24,264 nt of DNA, taken from an uncultured Acetatifactor sp. GTDB lineage: Bacteria; Bacillota; Clostridia; Lachnospirales; Lachnospiraceae. Shown piece by piece: positions 21,027 through 24,264 of this stretch. The stretch is taken from positions 1 through 24,264 of the forward strand of contig CAJUJN010000061.1 in NCBI GenBank assembly GCA_910586775.1, read 5' to 3'. The notes below the pieces were generated by a model. That model saw only the letters and a list, made by a program, of their open reading frames with translations, ran no database searches and was not told the origin of the DNA. The translations under genes were made by a program, and so were the position numbers. Every line of letters begins with the position of its first letter. Position 1 is the stretch's first letter.

Positions 21027-22994
21027 TTATACTCGGGGGTGTGTCCTCTGAACTCTGTGTCTGCATTTTTTTACCAGCTTCACTATCATTATGATCAGCA
21101 GAACCGCCAACGCCGCTGCCAACAGGACAACTCCCACGATAATAAAGGTGAATTTATTGGGATTTTTTATCAAGTCTCCGATTGCGCGGCTGTCCTCCAC
21201 AATTTTACGGCCCTGGGCGGAAGCATAGGATTCCGACACATCGGAAATGCCGTCTCCGTCCGTATCCTCCAGAGAATCCAGATATTCGGCGACGGCAGCC
21301 CAGGCCTTTATTTCCCGTCCGTCAGAAGTGATGATGGCGTCTTCGATATTTTCAATCGGGGTGCCGTCCGCGAACTTGGGCTGGACGGACAGAATGCCAT
21401 ATGACACATCTGTCACTGCTCCAAGCATCTGGCCGCTGTAGAGGTCGCATACGATGCGGTAAAGCCTGTCATCCTCTATTTCAGTCCGGCTGCCCTTTCC
21501 GTCAGTCAGGTAGCAGTCCGTGACTTTGTTCAGAATCAGGCGGTGGGGATTGAACGAAAAATGGCATCCGCTTAGATAAAGCCGGGCAGCAGGCATGAAA
21601 TCGGACACGGAAGCGTCGATTTCGGCACCTGTCTTCAGCTCGGCACCTGTAAGATACATGCTGATCAGCGGATAGCCGGGGATGCCGTCTGCACCGATGC
21701 CCAGGGAGTAGGCGTTGAACACATCTTCCACAGTAATATCGCCCGTGGCAAAGGTGTCCCGGACACATCCCGAGGGAACAATGGCCACATCCACGGGATG
21801 TGTGTCGGAAGTCTCAGCGTTATTTACCGCGTAAGAAAAGGCGTCCGCCAACAGATTTCCCAGATTATGTTCCGTATGTGTCTCGTACAGGTCATCGGAA
21901 GTGGCAAATTCTATGGAATTCTGTGCCAATACCTGGTCTCTGGTATAGCCGAACTGAGACAGGTAGGTGGCATCCACTTTTTCCATCAGGCTGTCAATCC
22001 TGGCCTGAGCGGCGCTGTCTGCCGGAATTTCTTCTGTAATGGGAATCAGTTCGTACTCATTTATTGTCCATCGTCCGTCGGAATTCCGGGACATGGACAG
22101 AGTGCCCAGGTTCCTGCCGTAGGAGCCGCAGGATGCAATGTAGGTATTGCCGTGCCGGATGGGCTGAGTCAGGGACGTATGGGTGTGGCCGCTGATGATC
22201 AGGTCGATGTCAGGTACGGCTTTCGCCAGAATTTCATCTTCGGAATTACGTTCATCGGCATCTGTTCCGCTGTGGGAGACACAGACGATCATATCCACGT
22301 CTTCGTTTTCCCGGATTTCCTGAACCGTTTCTGCGGCTGCTTCGGAGATATCCCGGAATTTCAGCACACAGGTAGGCGCGCAGGCAAGGGAATCCTTTCC
22401 GAAGACGCCCAGTACTGCTATTTTCACATCTCCTTTTGTCAGCACAACGTAGTCTTTCATGCCGTAAGCATCAAAGGCATCTTTTAAAAGCTGTTGATCC
22501 GGAGTGAAACCTTCCGCTTCCATGGTTTCCCAGTCAATATTGCACAGAACCATGGCGGGCACCGGCTCACCGCTTGCTGCGGCTGCGTTCAGGGCACCTG
22601 CCAGGCCGGAGGAACGGTAGTCGAATTCATGGTTCCCCAATGTGGTGACATCGCAGCCCAGGGTGCCCAGCATCCGCAGTTCCGCGGCATCCGTGTGGAA
22701 GATTGTCTGTACCAGCGTTCCCATGGAGAAATCTCCTGCGTCCAGTACCAGGGCATTGGGATTATCCGCTTTCGCCTGGTTGATCAGAGTCTGGATTTTG
22801 GCAAAGCCCCCCAGAGTGACATCCTGTCCGTCTTCCACGGTGAGGAAGCTGTTCAGATGGGAGTGGGTGTCGTGGAGGAAGAGGACATCCACCTGTTTGC
22901 CGGTGTCTTCAGAAGCGGCTGACAGGCGCAGGGAAGGTGTCAGTACCAGAAAGAGCAGGCAGCAGAGGATGAGATGGCAAAGCTTCTTTTTCAT
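21027..22994 (-). CDS. Surface-anchored 5'-nucleotidase / metallophosphoesterase
   Basis: This 655-residue enzyme probably hydrolyses extracellular nucleotides or other phosphate esters. It has a signal peptide (1-27, cleavage near LSAAS). The calcineurin-like domain has all metal motifs: FLHDTHSHL (Asp42, His44), LDAGDFSMG (Asp88), LGNHEFDY (Asn121, His122), CVSHSGTD and SGHTHTSL. The 5'-nucleotidase C-terminal substrate domain follows (NLLADAFSYAV, SGCVRDTFATGDITVEDVFN, ISMYLTGAELK). A short calcium-loop-like DTDGDGISDVSE at about 577-588 precedes one transmembrane helix (615-640) and a basic tail. It is anchored by that helix instead of an LPxTG signal. The start has AGAAAGGAAC upstream. 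It is convergent with dinB. Confidence 0.92.
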   Translation of the reverse strand: MKKKLCHLILCCLLFLVLTPSLRLSAASEDTGKQVDVLFLHDTHSHLNSFLTVEDGQDVTLGGFAKIQTLINQAKADNPNALVLDAGDFSMGTLVQTIFHTDAAELRMLGTLGCDVTTLGNHEFDYRSSGLAGALNAAAASGEPVPAMVLCNIDWETMEAEGFTPDQQLLKDAFDAYGMKDYVVLTKGDVKIAVLGVFGKDSLACAPTCVLKFRDISEAAAETVQEIRENEDVDMIVCVSHSGTDADERNSEDEILAKAVPDIDLIISGHTHTSLTQPIRHGNTYIASCGSYGRNLGTLSMSRNSDGRWTINEYELIPITEEIPADSAAQARIDSLMEKVDATYLSQFGYTRDQVLAQNSIEFATSDDLYETHTEHNLGNLLADAFSYAVNNAETSDTHPVDVAIVPSGCVRDTFATGDITVEDVFNAYSLGIGADGIPGYPLISMYLTGAELKTGAEIDASVSDFMPAARLYLSGCHFSFNPHRLILNKVTDCYLTDGKGSRTEIEDDRLYRIVCDLYSGQMLGAVTDVSYGILSVQPKFADGTPIENIEDAIITSDGREIKAWAAVAEYLDSLEDTDGDGISDVSESYASAQGRKIVEDSRAIGDLIKNPNKFTFIIVGVVLLAAALAVLLIIMIVKLVKKCRHRVQRTHPRV

Positions 22995-23071
22995 GTTGAT
23001 AAGTTCCTTTCTGAATGTTAAAACGTTAACAAAGCAGCAGCTCCAATTGTGCGGAAAATATTCTGCCGTTT

Positions 23072-23638
23072 GTGCCGTACTGGCAGCATCTGCTGACAGC
23101 GCCGGGTGAAATGCGGCGATGTCTGAAGCGGCATAATTATTTTATACTGGACAATCAGGGGAAAGTCAAGTGTATTTTCCCGAAAGGGGCTTTGTTCAGC
23201 GTTGCTTCCGTGTTTGGTGCTGATAAGGCGGATAGAGTCACATTTAGGAATTGGCGGAAAATAACCGAAGTAGATTTGCGGCAATTTTATTGCACTTCCA
23301 GGCATTTTTCTAAACAAATTGCAGTGCTTATGGTTACCGCGGCTTTTGTCATGATGGTGTCGGAAATACTCAGGAGCAGTGTGGGGACGCTTTCTTTGGT
23401 GGCGGGAACGGTTATCTTGGCCATGTTTGTAAATGTGCCGGAGCATTTGCGGGTGCTGTCCCGGATATGGTGTTATCTGCCCGGTAAGTTTGTGGTGGAA
23501 TGGAATATTCTCTATCCCCGGACGGTTCTGGTATTTGGAGGGGGTCTGATGTCCCGGCAGGCGGCGCCGCTGTTGTATCTGGTTTTGGGAGACGGATTCG
23601 CGGTTTTGGGGAAGCGGGGGTTTGTGGGTATCAGGTGA
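23072..23638 (+). pseudogene. Possible membrane-protein remnant interrupted by a family 1 element
   Basis: The frame holds a soluble-looking start (PYWQHLLTAPGEMRRCLKRH, then NYFILDNQGKVKCIFPKG). Next comes a stretch made of the repeat at 23246-23335, and then a hydrophobic C-terminal part (MVTAAFVMMVSEILRSSVGT, LSLVAGTVILAMFVNVPEHL, YPRTVLVFGG, APLLYLVLGDGFAVL). That last part resembles the end of an ABC-2 permease, but I cannot name it with confidence. There is no ribosome binding site in front of either part. The open frame is probably accidental across the repeat. Confidence 0.35.
23246..23335. repeat. Family 1 element, degenerate copy
   Basis: The left end AGGAATTGGCGGAAAATAAC is followed by an interior very similar to the 17327 copy (TTTGCGGCAATTTTATTG, CATTTTTCTAAACAAATTGC). 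The right end has decayed (GCAGTGCTTATGGTTACCG). A further left-end-like AATTGTGCGGAAAATA occurs at about 23045-23060. Confidence 0.6.
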
Positions 23639-23796
23639 GTGGGAGGTGAAAGAGTGTTTGCATTTTGTGTACAAGGGAAACTTTTTGTGGTATACTGAAA
23701 CAAGTGACAGTTAAAATAAAATACCGGGCAAAAGTTTGTGGAGAGAAGGTATTTTGCAGGGTAAAACATTAGGCGATAGTGCATGCGGAGAAAGCT

Positions 23797-24226
23797 ATGG
23801 AACATATTTATGAGCTGCGGCAAGGATTACAGACAGCTTTTCTGAATCAGAATGTGAATTCAAATCTGGCATTTCGGCCAGAATTTGTGTCAAATGATCA
23901 TACCCAGGGGAAAAGAGTTATTCTTCAATAGAGCAGGAACTCTTAAATTGCGAGGAGTTCTTTATCAGTGTTGCCCTTATTTCCCTGGGAGGAATTACGC
24001 CATTGCTGCAGACACTGAAGGAATTGGAGCAGAAGGGGATAAAAGGGAAAATACTTACGACAGATTACCTGGTATTCAGTGATCCAAGGGCTTTGGAAAA
24101 ATTACATTCTCTGGAAAATATTGAACTGAAAATGTTTTACTCCAATGATGATGAAGATGGATTTCATACGAAGGGTTATATTTTCAGAAAAGAGGAAATA
24201 TATCGGATTATTATCCGTAGTTCCCG
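23797..24226 (+). pseudogene. Helicase-associated PLD-like N-terminal domain, frameshifted and truncated
   Basis: ATG 23797 opens EHIYELRQGLQTAFLNQNVN and continues SNLAFRPEFVSND. After KRV (about 23919) one T is missing and the frame changes to SSIEQELLNCEEFFISVALI, then GGITPLLQTLKELEQKGIKG, KILTTDYLVFSDPRALEK, FHTKGYIF and YRIIIRSS. This is the phospholipase-D-like N-terminal domain of large DEAD/DEAH helicases of defence or repair type, with the His-x-Lys of the PLD motif visible. After RSS the expected N-(M/L)T is replaced by sequence resembling a family 1 end (CTACATAATTCCT, 24227-24239), so the rest of the protein is lost or lies outside the window. Confidence 0.75.
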
Positions 24227-24264
24227 CTACATAATTCCTTCTACATAACTGGTAGAATAACGCA

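Overview
The window looks like a chromosomal segment of a Gram-positive anaerobe of the Clostridia, most probably a Lachnospiraceae relative. The family assignment is inferred from protein flavour, since no marker gene is present. The supporting signs are strong AGGAGG-type ribosome binding sites with some TTG starts, a CIRCE operator for HrcA, a GAAC-N4-GTTC LexA box, an SdpR/SdpI pair, an AgrA-like LytTR regulator remnant, and a lipoprotein GH5 cellulase with a CBM2-like tail. No phage or conjugation module and no complete transposase gene is visible.

Layout. 1-2900 (mostly minus strand): the 5' part of a tRNA-Ala gene, a type I glutamine synthetase broken by one missing base, and an aldose-1-epimerase-like gene. 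2930-5050: a divergent promoter region and a secreted GH5 lipoprotein with its own promoter and terminator. 5080-7530: a TetR regulator with a perfect operator over its likely transcription start, followed by an ABC-2 exporter (ATPase and permease) as one tight operon. 7530-9780: a gene graveyard holding pieces of a LytTR response regulator, an AgrB-like protein, a peptide-exporter ABC ATPase, a MATE pump and an aldehyde dehydrogenase, in both orientations. 9826-11570: an intact DUF1186/SEC-C protein, a broken VapC-like PIN toxin and a terminator. 11600-12640: an sdpR-sdpI operon. 12650-14120: remnants of an ECF sigma factor, a zinc-ribbon protein and a GyrI-like protein, with a cluster of structured repeats among them. 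14230-16130: a CIRCE-controlled hsp20 and a DnaJ-like gene without zinc fingers. 16350-17640: a second structured-repeat cluster, a strong promoter with no obvious gene, and two short palindromic elements. 17683-19480: a long sigma factor with a large C-terminal extension. 19540-20970: LexA-controlled dinB. 21027-22994 (minus): a membrane-anchored 5'-nucleotidase/phosphoesterase. 23070-24264: a doubtful membrane-protein remnant and the start of a helicase-associated PLD-like gene that is frameshifted and cut off.

Two repeat families stand out. Family 1 is a dispersed ~100-140 bp element with imperfect terminal inverted repeats (AGGAA-TGTC-n-AAATAAC). There are at least five recognisable copies plus degenerate ends, several sitting directly in front of genes (dnaJ, dinB, the sigma factor). 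Family 2 is a tandem array of ~170-220 bp units containing several hairpins. The hairpin stems differ in sequence between units but keep their pairing, and two such arrays flank the hsp20-dnaJ region in direct orientation. The many broken genes and dense repeats suggest a plastic region undergoing decay and rearrangement. The functional core is stress-related (CIRCE chaperones, LexA dinB, SdpI immunity) plus export and carbohydrate functions.
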